Shown here piece after piece: positions 45,788 through 54,321 of a DNA stretch of 64,000 bases. The stretch's first letter is position 1. The number at the start of each line of letters is the position of its first letter. Source of the DNA: Mycobacterium montefiorense (GTDB lineage Bacteria; Actinomycetota; Actinomycetes; Mycobacteriales; Mycobacteriaceae). Under the pieces are notes generated by a model. That model was not told the DNA's origin. It saw nothing but the letters and a program-made list of their open reading frames with translations, and searched no databases. The stretch is taken from contig NZ_BFCH01000011.1 in NCBI RefSeq assembly GCF_003112775.1, positions 248,083-312,082 of the forward strand. Direction: 5' to 3'. Position numbers and translations under genes: made by a program.

Positions 45788-46153
45788 CTATGTGCGGCTA
45801 CCCCCGCCGGTGTCGTGATGTACCGCGAGGACGGGCCACCGGTCCGGTACAGATTTCAGTCGATGACGGCCGCGGTCGTCGAACGCGAGTCCGGATCCGA
45901 GTACAAGCGGCGGGACCGCACCGGAGACCAGGACTTCGTCAGGTCGGGCGATGCCCATGATTCGCGCCGCTGTATGTATCGCGATGCCATGCACATCGCC
46001 GTCCTCCACTTCGATCTCACCCGTATGCAATCCGCAGCGCACCTGAGCAACGGGACCGCGGATCGCGTCAACGACGATGCACGCCGGGTGATTCGTTGGC
46101 GCGGACTCCGTCACGGCACCCTTTGCACCCCTTTTGTTAAACGGGATTACCAC
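45788..46153 (-). pseudogene. Remnant of an adenylate/guanylate cyclase domain
   Basis: The frame encodes only the C-terminal half of a class III cyclase homology domain: VRCGLHTGEIEVEDGDVHGI, then HTAARIMGIARPDEVLVSG, then the last strand FDDRGRHRLKSVPDRWPVLAV. The N-terminal half with both metal Asp residues is missing, and the first 25 residues before it do not fit the family. The region is therefore most likely a decayed gene fragment rather than an active enzyme. It lies 75 bp upstream of the NAGGN operon on the same strand and is unrelated in sequence context to the giant cyclase gene. Confidence 0.65.
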
Positions 46154-46198
46154 CGTCGTTCACCTATCGGACGATAGTGGGATGTGCCGTGAAATATG

Positions 46199-46226
46199 TT
46201 GCAGCCGATTCGGATTCGCCTATAGG
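46199..46226 (+). promoter_or_regulatory. Candidate promoter of the Gly/Arg peptide gene
   Basis: TTGCAG (46199-46204) and TATAGG (46221-46226) are separated by 16 bp, a good fit to a housekeeping-type -35/-10 pair. The ATG at 46235 is only 8 bp past the -10, so the transcript has almost no leader. Confidence 0.45.
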
Positions 46227-46234
46227 GTGAAGCC

Positions 46235-46348
46235 ATGATCAAGAACAGCATCGGGACAATGTTCATCGGCCACGGCGGCGGCGCCGGCGGTGGCCGTGGT
46301 GGTGGCGCTGGTGGTGGCCGCGGTGGCGGTGCCGGCGGTGGCCGCTAA
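46235..46348 (+). CDS. 37-residue Gly/Arg-rich peptide
   Basis: The ATG at 46235 opens a 38-codon frame ending in TAA at 46346-46348. The product is a 13-residue head (MIKNSIGTMFIGH) followed by three exact copies of GGGAGGGR. Codons for the three copies differ, which argues that the peptide, not just the DNA, is kept. AGGGTGA precedes the start. A promoter-like pair lies directly upstream and a 15-bp hairpin follows, so this looks like a self-contained small gene. The peptide could be an RGG-type nucleic-acid binder or a modified-peptide precursor; neither is shown. No homologous family was recognised. Confidence 0.55.
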   Translation: MIKNSIGTMFIGHGGGAGGGRGGGAGGGRGGGAGGGR

Positions 46349-46422
46349 AGCTAAATACCTTTTCCTTTGCGCCCCTTGACTTCTCATTGCATAGTTGTGG
46401 GCGCCGAAGTGTGCGCGGCGAT

Positions 46423-46456
46423 AGTCCCGTTGAGGCAGCTATGCCTCAACGGGACT
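46423..46456. terminator. Perfect 15-bp hairpin
   Basis: AGTCCCGTTGAGGCA (46423-46437) and its exact reverse complement (46442-46456) flank the loop GCTA. It lies 75 bp after the Gly/Arg peptide gene and 88 bp before the GNAT gene. It has no T tract after it but is easily the most stable hairpin in this gap, so I call it a terminator; a structured regulatory RNA element is the alternative. Confidence 0.6.
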
Positions 46457-46544
46457 CGCTGTCGTATATGGATGTCCCGCTAGAGCACGACAAGATCCGC
46501 ACCCGCGATTAGCACCTTGGCCACCCGACTGGAAGACTGCTGAT

Positions 46545-47084
46545 ATGCAAGCGATCAGCGGCACCGTGCGTTCGGCTTCCCCACAAGACGCGGCCGCTTG
46601 CGTAGCGATCTACCGCCCGTATGTGGAGAACACGGCGATCAGTTGGGAGCTCGAGGCACCAACCCCCGACGAGATGGCTTCGCGTATCGCCTCGGCCCAA
46701 AAAGCCCACGAATGGCTGGTTCTCGAGGATGACGATCAGGTCATCGGCTTCGCCTACGGCCACGCAATCATCAGCCTGCCGTCTTTCAAATGGTCAGCCG
46801 AGACGGGCATCTACATCGGCAGCGACTATCACCGCGCAGGCTGGGGCCGCAGACTTTATACCGAAGTGCTGCAGCGGCTTGCCGACCGCGGATACCGCCG
46901 AGCATTCGCCGGCATCACCCAACCCAACCAGGCCAGCAACGCATTTCACCGATCCTTCGGGTTCGAAGATGTTGGCGCATACCGGCGCGTCTATTGGAAG
47001 CACGACAGGTGGCACGACGTCGCCTGGATGCAACTCGATCTAGGCACAGCCGACCGCGAAGGACCGCCCGGTCCAATCAGCTAA
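46545..47084 (+). CDS. GNAT N-acetyltransferase, phosphinothricin acetyltransferase-like
   Basis: The 179-residue product matches the PAT branch of GNAT proteins: VRSASPQDAAACVAIYRPYV, then TAISWELEAPTPDEMASRI, ETGIYIGSDYHRAGWGRRL (acetyl-CoA loop), GITQPNQASNAFHRSFGF and DVGAYRRVYWKHDRWHDVAWMQL. Enzymes of this group N-acetylate amino-acid analogues such as phosphinothricin or methionine sulfoximine. The ATG at 46545 is used. The gene stands alone behind a strong hairpin. Confidence 0.9.
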   Translation: MQAISGTVRSASPQDAAACVAIYRPYVENTAISWELEAPTPDEMASRIASAQKAHEWLVLEDDDQVIGFAYGHAIISLPSFKWSAETGIYIGSDYHRAGWGRRLYTEVLQRLADRGYRRAFAGITQPNQASNAFHRSFGFEDVGAYRRVYWKHDRWHDVAWMQLDLGTADREGPPGPIS

Positions 47085-47126
47085 CGCACGCCGATTATGT
47101 TGCGCCGCTGTCTCATAGCGCCGCTC

Positions 47127-48758
47127 TCACCGGCGGGTACGCAACGCAACGTAGTACTCGTGCCGTCGGGTTTGGTCGACGGTATAGCTGATCGCTTTCA
47201 TCACGCCGTCAGTATCGACCTCCACCCAGCGCTCGGTGCGCTGGCGTTCAAATTCGCTCCACGATGCGACGGTGAACCTCTCAAGGAATGAATTGGGTTC
47301 TTCGACACTGTGATACAGCCGCCAACTGTGGCCGCCCGTTCGCAGCCGTGACTGCCTGACCTCCCGCATCGCTTCGACGAAGTCGTCGAGATTCTCGGGC
47401 GGCACGTGGTAGCGCACGGCTACCAGCACCGGTCCATCTTGAGGGCACGGTTCAAACACGAGCGTCGGTGTCGGCCAGGCGCTGGAAACCTCGACACTTT
47501 CCGTCCCGGTGCACGGCCGCAGCGGAAGGACGGCAACGGTGAGGGCGACAACGCCCAGCACCGCCGCCGACCACAGCATCGCGACGTCAAGTCCCCACCG
47601 GGTGGCAAGGACGCCCCAGATATAGGCGCCAAGCGCCTGAGACCCGGTGGAGACCAGCAGATACAACGACAATCCGCGGGCCCGAACCCATCGCGGCAGC
47701 GACAGCTGCGCTGCAGCGTTCAGCGTCGTCAACGTGATCAGCCAAGCCATCCCCGACAGCATCAAGAAGGGAAGCGCCGCGGTAAACGGCAGCCAGACCA
47801 CGGCCAGTGGCGCAAGGCTGTACGCGACGGCCGACATCGCCAGCAGCACGTTGTCCGACATCCGTTCGTGCAACGGCCCGGCGGCAAGGACTCCGAGTAT
47901 GGCGCCAAAACCGATGGCCCCCAGCGCTACACCGTAGCCGCCGGCTCCCAGATTCCATGTGTGTGCGGCCGCCACCGGAAGCAGAGCCAGGATGGCCGAA
48001 GCAGGAAAAAGGAAAAGAGCTGTGCGTAACAAGATCCTGCGAAAAATGGGGCTGTTGTCAATGTATTGCAGTCCGGTGATGATGGCCTGGCCGAAGTGTT
48101 CTCGCTCGAGTGGCGCGACTTGCCTCGGCCGGTTCCACAGCCGCAGTGCAATGATGATTGCCGAGAACGACACGGCGTTGATCGCGAAGACTGCCGAGGG
48201 GCCAAGCCAGGCCACCACGATGCCGCCGATTGCCGGACCCAACGCCCGAGTCGAATTGGCCGAGACGCTGCCCAGTACCGAGACGGCCGGTATCTGCTCA
48301 CGCGGAACAACCTCGGGCTGAATTGCCTGCCAGGCCGGACCGGTTAGCGCAGCAGCGAATCCGATGGCCAAGGTGAACAGCAAGAGTGCCGTCGGGGTGA
48401 GACGACCAAGGTTCGTCAGCAGCGCGAGGGCAAGCGCTACCAGCACGGCATACGACTGCAGAAAAATCAGCAGTCGGCGCCGGTCGAACAGGTCGGCAAG
48501 CACGCCGGCGAACAATCCCAAGAGCAGCGTCGGACCCAGACTCGCGGTCTGAACCAGGGCCACGATGACGTCAGGGCTGTGCTTTTCCACCAAGAACCAC
48601 TGCGCCGCCACGGCCTGCATCCAGGTCCCCATGTTGGAGATGAACTGGGCGATAAATAGGCCCCGGTACACGCGATTACGCAACGGCGCCCACGTAGACG
48701 GTTTCCCTCCGTCGGCACGCTGCTGGTCTGGAATCACCGGTGCACCGATGGTCGACAA
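47127..48758 (-). CDS. MFS_3 transporter with C-terminal soluble domain
   Basis: The 543-residue product has about 12 transmembrane helices of the EntS/MFS_3 type (NRVYRGLFIAQFISNMGTWMQ at the start, GVLADLFDRRRLL as the loop 2-3 signature). From about residue 440 it has a cytosolic domain of roughly 100 residues resembling an antibiotic-biosynthesis-monooxygenase/ferredoxin-like fold (VLVAVRYHVPPENLDDFVEAM, FLERFTVASWSEFERQ). It is likely an exporter of a siderophore or drug-like compound. The start is the TTG at 48758; no in-frame ATG occurs before TM1. Confidence 0.87.
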   Translation of the reverse strand: MSTIGAPVIPDQQRADGGKPSTWAPLRNRVYRGLFIAQFISNMGTWMQAVAAQWFLVEKHSPDVIVALVQTASLGPTLLLGLFAGVLADLFDRRRLLIFLQSYAVLVALALALLTNLGRLTPTALLLFTLAIGFAAALTGPAWQAIQPEVVPREQIPAVSVLGSVSANSTRALGPAIGGIVVAWLGPSAVFAINAVSFSAIIIALRLWNRPRQVAPLEREHFGQAIITGLQYIDNSPIFRRILLRTALFLFPASAILALLPVAAAHTWNLGAGGYGVALGAIGFGAILGVLAAGPLHERMSDNVLLAMSAVAYSLAPLAVVWLPFTAALPFLMLSGMAWLITLTTLNAAAQLSLPRWVRARGLSLYLLVSTGSQALGAYIWGVLATRWGLDVAMLWSAAVLGVVALTVAVLPLRPCTGTESVEVSSAWPTPTLVFEPCPQDGPVLVAVRYHVPPENLDDFVEAMREVRQSRLRTGGHSWRLYHSVEEPNSFLERFTVASWSEFERQRTERWVEVDTDGVMKAISYTVDQTRRHEYYVALRTRR

Positions 48759-48979
48759 CCCCTCTGCTCGGCCAACGCCATTCGCGTTGTTTTCAGAATT
48801 AGAAGTTTATGACATCGGTCGCCGGCCCTCGCAGCACGGATCCGCACCCGGACCATCCTCGTCACCCCTTGCTGGGCCAAACGGAGCTACTGCGGGTTGG
48901 CGTACTCCGCATTCGCTGGTACACAACGACTCTGGCTGTTGACGAGTACCCGAGGACTCCTCGCCGATAAGGTGGCCCC

Positions 48980-49672
48980 ATGTCGGGCTGCTCACGCCAA
49001 CCGCTCTACCTGCTGGCGGACAGTCAGCTGCTGTTCTGGAAGCTGCGGGACCGACTGCTGCTCGAGATGGCACTCGACGGGTTGGGCCCGGACACAAAAC
49101 CGCGCGCGGCCTATGTCGGTGCCTCGAATGGGGATCGTCTGGAGTTCTACGAGATCTTCGAAGCGGCGATGGATGCGGTTGGAATCACCAACCGTCGAAT
49201 GATCAATTCGTCGTTCGGCCCTGACGACCGCACCTTCCTAGAAGGCGCCCAGCTGATCGTCCTCGCAGGCGGCGATGTGCATCTCGGCTGGACCACGTTC
49301 GAGAGAACAGGAATGAAGGATCTGATCCTCGGCCGGTATACCCAAGGCGCAATCCTGGTGGGCATTTCAGCCGGCGCGGTCCAGCTCGGACAGTATGGAC
49401 CGGTAGAGGCGTCGGAATCCGCTGAGTTGCTCGACGTGTTCAACCTCGTCCCCGCGGTCGTCGACACGCACGACGAACGAGCCGACTGGGCGCGGCTGGC
49501 GCGCACGATTCAGTCATTGCAGGGCTCGGCCACCGGGCTCGGAATCCCGTCCGGCGGCGGAGTCATCGTGCATACAGATGCCAGCATTGAGCCGCTGCGG
49601 CGCCCTGCGCACCAATTCCGTTTCGACGGAGCACACGTCATGCACTCACTGCTTCCCGCCACAGAGGTGTAA
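48980..49672 (+). CDS. Peptidase S51 / cyanophycinase-like (class I glutaminase-fold) protein
   Basis: The 230-residue product has AAYVGASNGD, then LIVLAGGDVHLGW and ILVGISAGAVQLG. The nucleophile is Ser130 in the GxSAGA context of the S51 family (aspartyl dipeptidase/cyanophycinase). A His is expected later in the fold. It would be a cytoplasmic dipeptidase or cyanophycin-like hydrolase; the substrate is not known. The ATG at 48980 is used. It converges on the STAS operon. Confidence 0.82.
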   Translation: MSGCSRQPLYLLADSQLLFWKLRDRLLLEMALDGLGPDTKPRAAYVGASNGDRLEFYEIFEAAMDAVGITNRRMINSSFGPDDRTFLEGAQLIVLAGGDVHLGWTTFERTGMKDLILGRYTQGAILVGISAGAVQLGQYGPVEASESAELLDVFNLVPAVVDTHDERADWARLARTIQSLQGSATGLGIPSGGGVIVHTDASIEPLRRPAHQFRFDGAHVMHSLLPATEV

Positions 49673-49688
49673 CTGATATAACCTGCAC

Positions 49689-49718
49689 GACAACGCAATA
49701 CGCGAACTACGCGTTGTC
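49689..49718. terminator. Dyad between convergent genes
   Basis: GACAACGC (49689-49696) and GCGTTGTC (49711-49718) form an 8-bp stem with a 14-base loop containing the STAS stop codon. It may terminate transcription in both directions between the S51-like gene and the STAS operon. There is no T tract. Confidence 0.4.
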
Positions 49719-50039
49719 TCCCAGCTGGGCCGGTGCGGCCTCGAGGGTCGCGATCTTGTCGAGACCGCTGATGGTGAGGACCCGAATTAGCAAGGGGTGG
49801 ACGATGATGTGCAGACCGTCGACTTTGTCGGCATGATTGAAAAGCACATTGATTCCCGCGCTGTCCAGGTACCTGACCGTGCTGAGGTCGATGGTGATTG
49901 GCCTTCGAGTTCCCGCGCTCGCCGTGTTGAGTGCCTGGATCAGCTGGGCGACGTTGCTGAGATCGATCTCGCCTGTCGCAGTCACCCGGGGCGCCCCGTC
50001 GGGGCCGTCGTCGGTGTTCAGACTGAGCTCTGCGGCCAT
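49707..50039 (-). CDS. STAS-domain anti-sigma factor antagonist
   Basis: The 110-residue product is a single STAS domain. PRVTATGEIDLSNVAQLIQAL is the first beta-alpha unit, and TIDLSTVRYLDSAGINVLF holds the phosphorylatable Ser60 in the D-S-A-G motif. In partner switching the unphosphorylated form sequesters the anti-sigma kinase and frees a sigma factor. It is the last gene of a three-gene operon: the start at 50039 overlaps the RsbW-like stop by 1 bp. Confidence 0.92.
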   Translation of the reverse strand: MAAELSLNTDDGPDGAPRVTATGEIDLSNVAQLIQALNTASAGTRRPITIDLSTVRYLDSAGINVLFNHADKVDGLHIIVHPLLIRVLTISGLDKIATLEAAPAQLGDNA

Positions 50040-50446
50040 TAGGCGATCCTCGCGTACAAGTGAACTGTGGTGCCGGCTTCGGTGGAGCGAATTGTGATGT
50101 CCTCCACCAGACCTCGCATCAGGATGATGCCGCGGCCCCGATTGCCACCGGGGGCTGTGCGCGGTGTCTTCCAGGTGCCGCTGTCGATGACCGTCACGTG
50201 CAGCGAGTCGACGACTGCGGTCGCTCGCAATGAGACGGTGCCCGCGCTCTGGCCGCGGTAACCGTGCTCGATGGCGTTGGCGACGGCTTCACCTACGGCG
50301 GTGAGCACGTATTGAATTTGTTCTGGCTCAATGCCCGCCTGGGCCAGCCAGCCGCGCAACGCATCGCGGCTCGGGGCGAGGTGATCGACATCGGCGTCGA
50401 ATCTCATCGCCAGTGGAGCGGGCTGCCTATAGAGCAGCATGGCCAC
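50039..50446 (-). CDS. RsbW-like ATP-binding anti-sigma kinase
   Basis: The 135-residue product has the HATPase_c_2 fold: YVLTAVGEAVANAIEHGY (N box), VTVIDSGTW (G1-type Asp), and GNRGRGIILMRGLVEDI (G2/lid). This is the serine-kinase anti-sigma type (RsbW/SpoIIAB-like), which would phosphorylate the adjacent STAS protein. The start is the GTG at 50446 or the ATG at 50440. It lies 30 bp after the hybrid sensor gene, so all three are probably cotranscribed. The target sigma factor is not in the window. Confidence 0.88.
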   Translation of the reverse strand: MAMLLYRQPAPLAMRFDADVDHLAPSRDALRGWLAQAGIEPEQIQYVLTAVGEAVANAIEHGYRGQSAGTVSLRATAVVDSLHVTVIDSGTWKTPRTAPGGNRGRGIILMRGLVEDITIRSTEAGTTVHLYARIA

Positions 50447-50476
50447 ATCGTCTAAGTAGCCGCTCCGCGGCTCGAG

Positions 50477-53400
50477 TCAGACCATGAGATGGTCTGCCAC
50501 CTCATCGAGCGACTGCGAACGACCTTCCTTCACGAGATCGGTAGCACTGGCGATGCCGTCGTCGATCGAACGACCGCGGCGTTCGACTAGACCATCGGTG
50601 TAGAGCAGCAGCGTCGACCGCGGCGGCACCGTCAGGCGATTTTCCGGTCGAATCCAATCCGGTCGCAGCGCCAGGGGCAGCCCGTGTTCGCCATCCAGCT
50701 GCTCGGCGGTTCCGTTGGCGTGCACAATGATCGGTGGCGGATGACCGGCATTGGAGTACACGATCTCACCCGTGGTCAGGGTGAGCACCGCGCAGAACGC
50801 AGTGGTGCAGCGGGCACCGGGCAGGCGCGCGGCGAAGCGGTCCAACCCGGCCAGCGCCGCACTGGGATTGGGCTGGTCGAGCAGCAGTGCACGACAGGCA
50901 CTTCGGAGCTGACCCATCACCGTGGCAGCAGCCAACCCGTGACCGACACAGTCGCCGACCATCAATGCGATGCGCCCGTCGTCGAGATCGACGACGTCAT
51001 ACCAATCGCCGCCAACCTGTAGCGGGTGATTGGCGGGGTGATACCGGACCGCAAAGCCTCCCGGCAGATTCGACGGGCCGAGCATCGCGTGCTGCAGTGC
51101 CAGGGCGGTTTCGCGTTGCTCGTCCAACTGATAGACGCGATGCAGACCTTGGCTGAGCCGCCCGCCCAGGACCTTCAGCAGGTTGTGATCCTCAGAGGTG
51201 AACGGCCGTTGCTCTGACAAGTCGATCCAGACGACCAGCACTCCTCGGGGATGCTGCAGTGAAATGCCTGCCGTACCAGCCTCTCCGGTGACCGTGGTGA
51301 GCAGATCGGAATCGCGGAGCGACTCGATCAGCTGCCGGTGGCGGGGCGGCAGTTCGGCCCAACCGCAGGGCTCACCGGCGAAGACCAATGCCGGCGCGGT
51401 CTCGTGGGCAGCGTCGCGGGCGAACGTCGCGGCCAGAACGCGGCGAGCGTTCCAGGTCTGACGTAATACACCGACGGCCCCTTGCAAGGTTTCGTCAAGC
51501 GTATCCTCTTGTGCCAGTTGCTGATTCAATCCAGCCAGGGCAAGCTGGCTCTGCACGACGTAGTGCTCGGTCGTGATGTCGCGCAGGGTGCCGACCACAA
51601 TCCGGCGACCGGTGTCCGGGTCGGCCACGTGGTTGAAGTTGGCCGCGACCCACAGTCGGTGGCCGTCCCGGTGGACTACCGGAGCGCTGAAAGCGCCGTG
51701 GGCCTCGTTAACCAGCTGCTCGAAGACCCCCTCGACCTGCCGGTAAGCCTCCGGGTTGGCCTCGGCCTCCGGCCACCAGGGGTGGGGGACTTCATAGGGC
51801 AGCTGTTCGGAGCCGTAGCCCAGGATCTCGGTGAACGCGGCGTTGACCTCGATGACGGCACCCTCTTCGTCGCAGACAAAGAACCCTTCCTGTAGCGAAT
51901 CCACCAGGGCGGTGCGCCAGCGGGTGTGGTGGCTGCGCAACCGGGACAGTTCGACGTTGACTCGCACCCGCGCCAGCAGCTCGGCAGCGGCGAACGGCTT
52001 GACCAGATAGTCGTCCGCGCCGGCCAGCAAGCCTTCGATCGAGGCTTCCTGACCCGCGCGCGCCGACAGCAGCAGCACGGGTAAGGCAGCGGTGCGCGGG
52101 TCACTGCGCAGCGCCGCGAGCAGTTGCAGACCGTCCAGCTCGGGCATCATGACGTCGCTGATGATGAGGTCGGGAAGTTGCGCGCGGACGGCGTCCAGCG
52201 CCTGCCGCCCGTCGGTCACCCCGGTGACCTGGTACCCGGAAGTCTGCAGCAGGTTCGTCAGGTATTCACGCATGTCGGCGTTGTCGTCGGCGACGACGAC
52301 ACGTGTCGGTTCACCGTCTTTTCGAGCCGGCGCGACCGCCGTCATCATCGCCGTGGTGCTGGTGTCGGGCGGTGTGACGCCGGGCAGCCAGCGCAAGGCT
52401 TCCTGCACGTACGGTTCGGCGATCACGCCGAGTACCGGACGCTCTCTCGGTGGTGCCGACACCTCGTCGGGTGGAAGATGGGCCGCGCCGAAGGGCAATC
52501 GAATGACGAAGCGGGTGCCGGTGCCTTCCTGGCTCTCGACCGCGATGGTGCCACCGTGCAACCCGACAAGCTCTTTGACCAGAGCCAACCCGATTCCACT
52601 GCCCTCCGTGGATCGTGCCCGGACATTCTCAACGCGGTGGAAGCGCTCGAAGAGCCGGGGCATTTCGGTGGCGGGTACCCCGATTCCGGTGTCGGACACG
52701 GTAACGATGGCATTAGATTCGTCGCGGCTCGCCGCGACCACGACCGACCCTTCGAACGTGAACTTCAACGCGTTGGACAACAGGTTGAGGATCACCTTCT
52801 CCCACATCTCGTGATCCAGATAAACCGGTTCGTCGAGTGGCGGGCAGTCGACCGTGAAAGTCAGGCCGGCCCGGTCGATCGCCGAGCGGAAGACACTGGC
52901 CAAATCGGCGGTGACGGTTGATAGGTCGACGGGCTCGAACCTGGCCCGCATTCGCCCCGCCTCGATGCGCGAAAAATCCAACAGCGTGTTGACCAACTTC
53001 GCCAGCCGCAGGCCGTTGCGATGAATGAGTTCTAACTCTTGGCGTGTCTGCTCATCGAACCCGGCCACCCGGGCCCGCAACTCGTCGACCGGCCCGAGGA
53101 TCAAGCTGAGCGGAGTGCGGAACTCGTGGCTGATGTTGGAGAAGAACGCCGTCTTCGCCCGGTCGAGTTCGGCCAGGCCCTCGGCGCGCTGCTGCTGAGC
53201 TTGATAGCTGCGCGCGCTGCCCACGCCCGCGGCGATGTAGCCCGCCACGAGCTCCACAAAGCCGCGGTAGCCGTCGTCGAGCTGGCGGTACCGATTCAGA
53301 CCAGCCACCAGGAATCCGACTGGTTCCCCACCCTGCTGCAACAGCGGCACCACGAGTGCCTGAATAGGCGGCTCCGGCCAAGCGCCGGTGGGCAGGTCCA

Positions 53401-54166
53401 ATGAGTCGCCGTCGAGCTCGATCAGCTCGGTTTCGCCCTGCGTCAACTTGTCGATCGGCCACGCGGAAAGGGCGCCGCCTGGAAGTATTTGCGGCGCCGC
53501 CGGATGCCCGGGCGCGACTCCACTGACACCGGCCAGCTGCGCTTCGCCGTGATCACCGAACAGATAGGTGAGCGTGAACGGGAGGTCGTACGGGTTGTTC
53601 GCGAGTTGGTGGGCGGCGTAGTCCAATATCTGACGCTCGGTACGCACGACGCTCGGATCTGAGCCCAGGTCCCGCAGCGTGGCTATCCGACGCTGAGCGA
53701 TCACCCGATCGGTGTCTTCTCGGACTACGCAGAGCATCCCGACGACGCTCGCGTCCTCGTCGCGCAACGCGCTGTAGGAGAAGGTGTGATACGACTCCTC
53801 GGGGTAGCCCGAGCGCTCCAGGATGAGCATCAAGGCCTCATCCCAGGTCGCCTCCCCCGTCGCCAGCACGCTCTCGATTCGCGGACCGATGTCGTTCCAG
53901 ATTTCCGCCCAGACGTCGCTGGCCGGGCGGCCGAGCGCCCACGGGTACTTGCGGCCCAGGGTGTCCCGGCGATAGGCGGCATTGCAGAAGAACGTCAGTT
54001 CCGGGCCCCAGGCCATCCACATCGAGAACCGCGACGACAGCAGAATGTTGACCGCCGTGCGAAGGCTTTGTGGCCATCCCTGCACTGGTCCGAGTGGAGT
54101 GGACGTCCAGTCGACGGCGGCTAGATCGCGGCCGATCTCCTGGTCTGCCCGGAAAACCACTGCCAT
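50477..54166 (-). CDS. Hybrid sensor: PAS-GAF-histidine kinase-receiver-PAS-GAF-PP2C phosphatase
   Basis: The 1229-residue product combines two signalling logics. An N-terminal PAS-like and GAF-like sensor region (about 1-320) precedes HisKA (His347 in SNISHEFRTPLSL) and HATPase (NLLSNALKFT, DTGIGV, GSGIGLALVKELV). A receiver has the phospho-acceptor Asp671 in IISDVMMPELDG. A second PAS (about 765-880), a GAF and a C-terminal SpoIIE/PP2C phosphatase (VGGDWYDVVDLDDGRIALMVGDCVGHG, then LYTDGLVE) follow. The phosphatase should dephosphorylate the downstream STAS protein, so kinase input would release a sigma factor. The ATG at 54166 is used. Confidence 0.93.
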   Translation of the reverse strand: MAVVFRADQEIGRDLAAVDWTSTPLGPVQGWPQSLRTAVNILLSSRFSMWMAWGPELTFFCNAAYRRDTLGRKYPWALGRPASDVWAEIWNDIGPRIESVLATGEATWDEALMLILERSGYPEESYHTFSYSALRDEDASVVGMLCVVREDTDRVIAQRRIATLRDLGSDPSVVRTERQILDYAAHQLANNPYDLPFTLTYLFGDHGEAQLAGVSGVAPGHPAAPQILPGGALSAWPIDKLTQGETELIELDGDSLDLPTGAWPEPPIQALVVPLLQQGGEPVGFLVAGLNRYRQLDDGYRGFVELVAGYIAAGVGSARSYQAQQQRAEGLAELDRAKTAFFSNISHEFRTPLSLILGPVDELRARVAGFDEQTRQELELIHRNGLRLAKLVNTLLDFSRIEAGRMRARFEPVDLSTVTADLASVFRSAIDRAGLTFTVDCPPLDEPVYLDHEMWEKVILNLLSNALKFTFEGSVVVAASRDESNAIVTVSDTGIGVPATEMPRLFERFHRVENVRARSTEGSGIGLALVKELVGLHGGTIAVESQEGTGTRFVIRLPFGAAHLPPDEVSAPPRERPVLGVIAEPYVQEALRWLPGVTPPDTSTTAMMTAVAPARKDGEPTRVVVADDNADMREYLTNLLQTSGYQVTGVTDGRQALDAVRAQLPDLIISDVMMPELDGLQLLAALRSDPRTAALPVLLLSARAGQEASIEGLLAGADDYLVKPFAAAELLARVRVNVELSRLRSHHTRWRTALVDSLQEGFFVCDEEGAVIEVNAAFTEILGYGSEQLPYEVPHPWWPEAEANPEAYRQVEGVFEQLVNEAHGAFSAPVVHRDGHRLWVAANFNHVADPDTGRRIVVGTLRDITTEHYVVQSQLALAGLNQQLAQEDTLDETLQGAVGVLRQTWNARRVLAATFARDAAHETAPALVFAGEPCGWAELPPRHRQLIESLRDSDLLTTVTGEAGTAGISLQHPRGVLVVWIDLSEQRPFTSEDHNLLKVLGGRLSQGLHRVYQLDEQRETALALQHAMLGPSNLPGGFAVRYHPANHPLQVGGDWYDVVDLDDGRIALMVGDCVGHGLAAATVMGQLRSACRALLLDQPNPSAALAGLDRFAARLPGARCTTAFCAVLTLTTGEIVYSNAGHPPPIIVHANGTAEQLDGEHGLPLALRPDWIRPENRLTVPPRSTLLLYTDGLVERRGRSIDDGIASATDLVKEGRSQSLDEVADHLMV

Positions 54167-54256
54167 CCCTCTCGAAATGTGACATGCCCAGCGACCGTTA
54201 CCTAGCCGCTGCCCGTCGCGGTTGCGTCAAGACAATCATTCACCCCGTTCGCGCCG

Positions 54257-54271
54257 CCAGCTTTTCGCTGG
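54257..54271. terminator. Short hairpin CCAGC-TTTTC-GCTGG
   Basis: A 5-bp stem (54257-54261 with 54267-54271) lies 50 bp downstream of the TIGR00027 methyltransferase gene on the minus strand, with weak outer pairing (TTCGCG/CGCGGAA). It is a plausible but weak terminator. Confidence 0.3.
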
Positions 54272-54321
54272 ATAACGCGGAATCGTGAAGTTATTGCGGG
54301 CAAGCGGCTTCGGTAAATGAC

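Noticed and set aside
45770..46177. Plus-strand open frame opposite the cyclase remnant
   Set aside because: No motif is visible, while the minus strand has clear cyclase-domain similarity.
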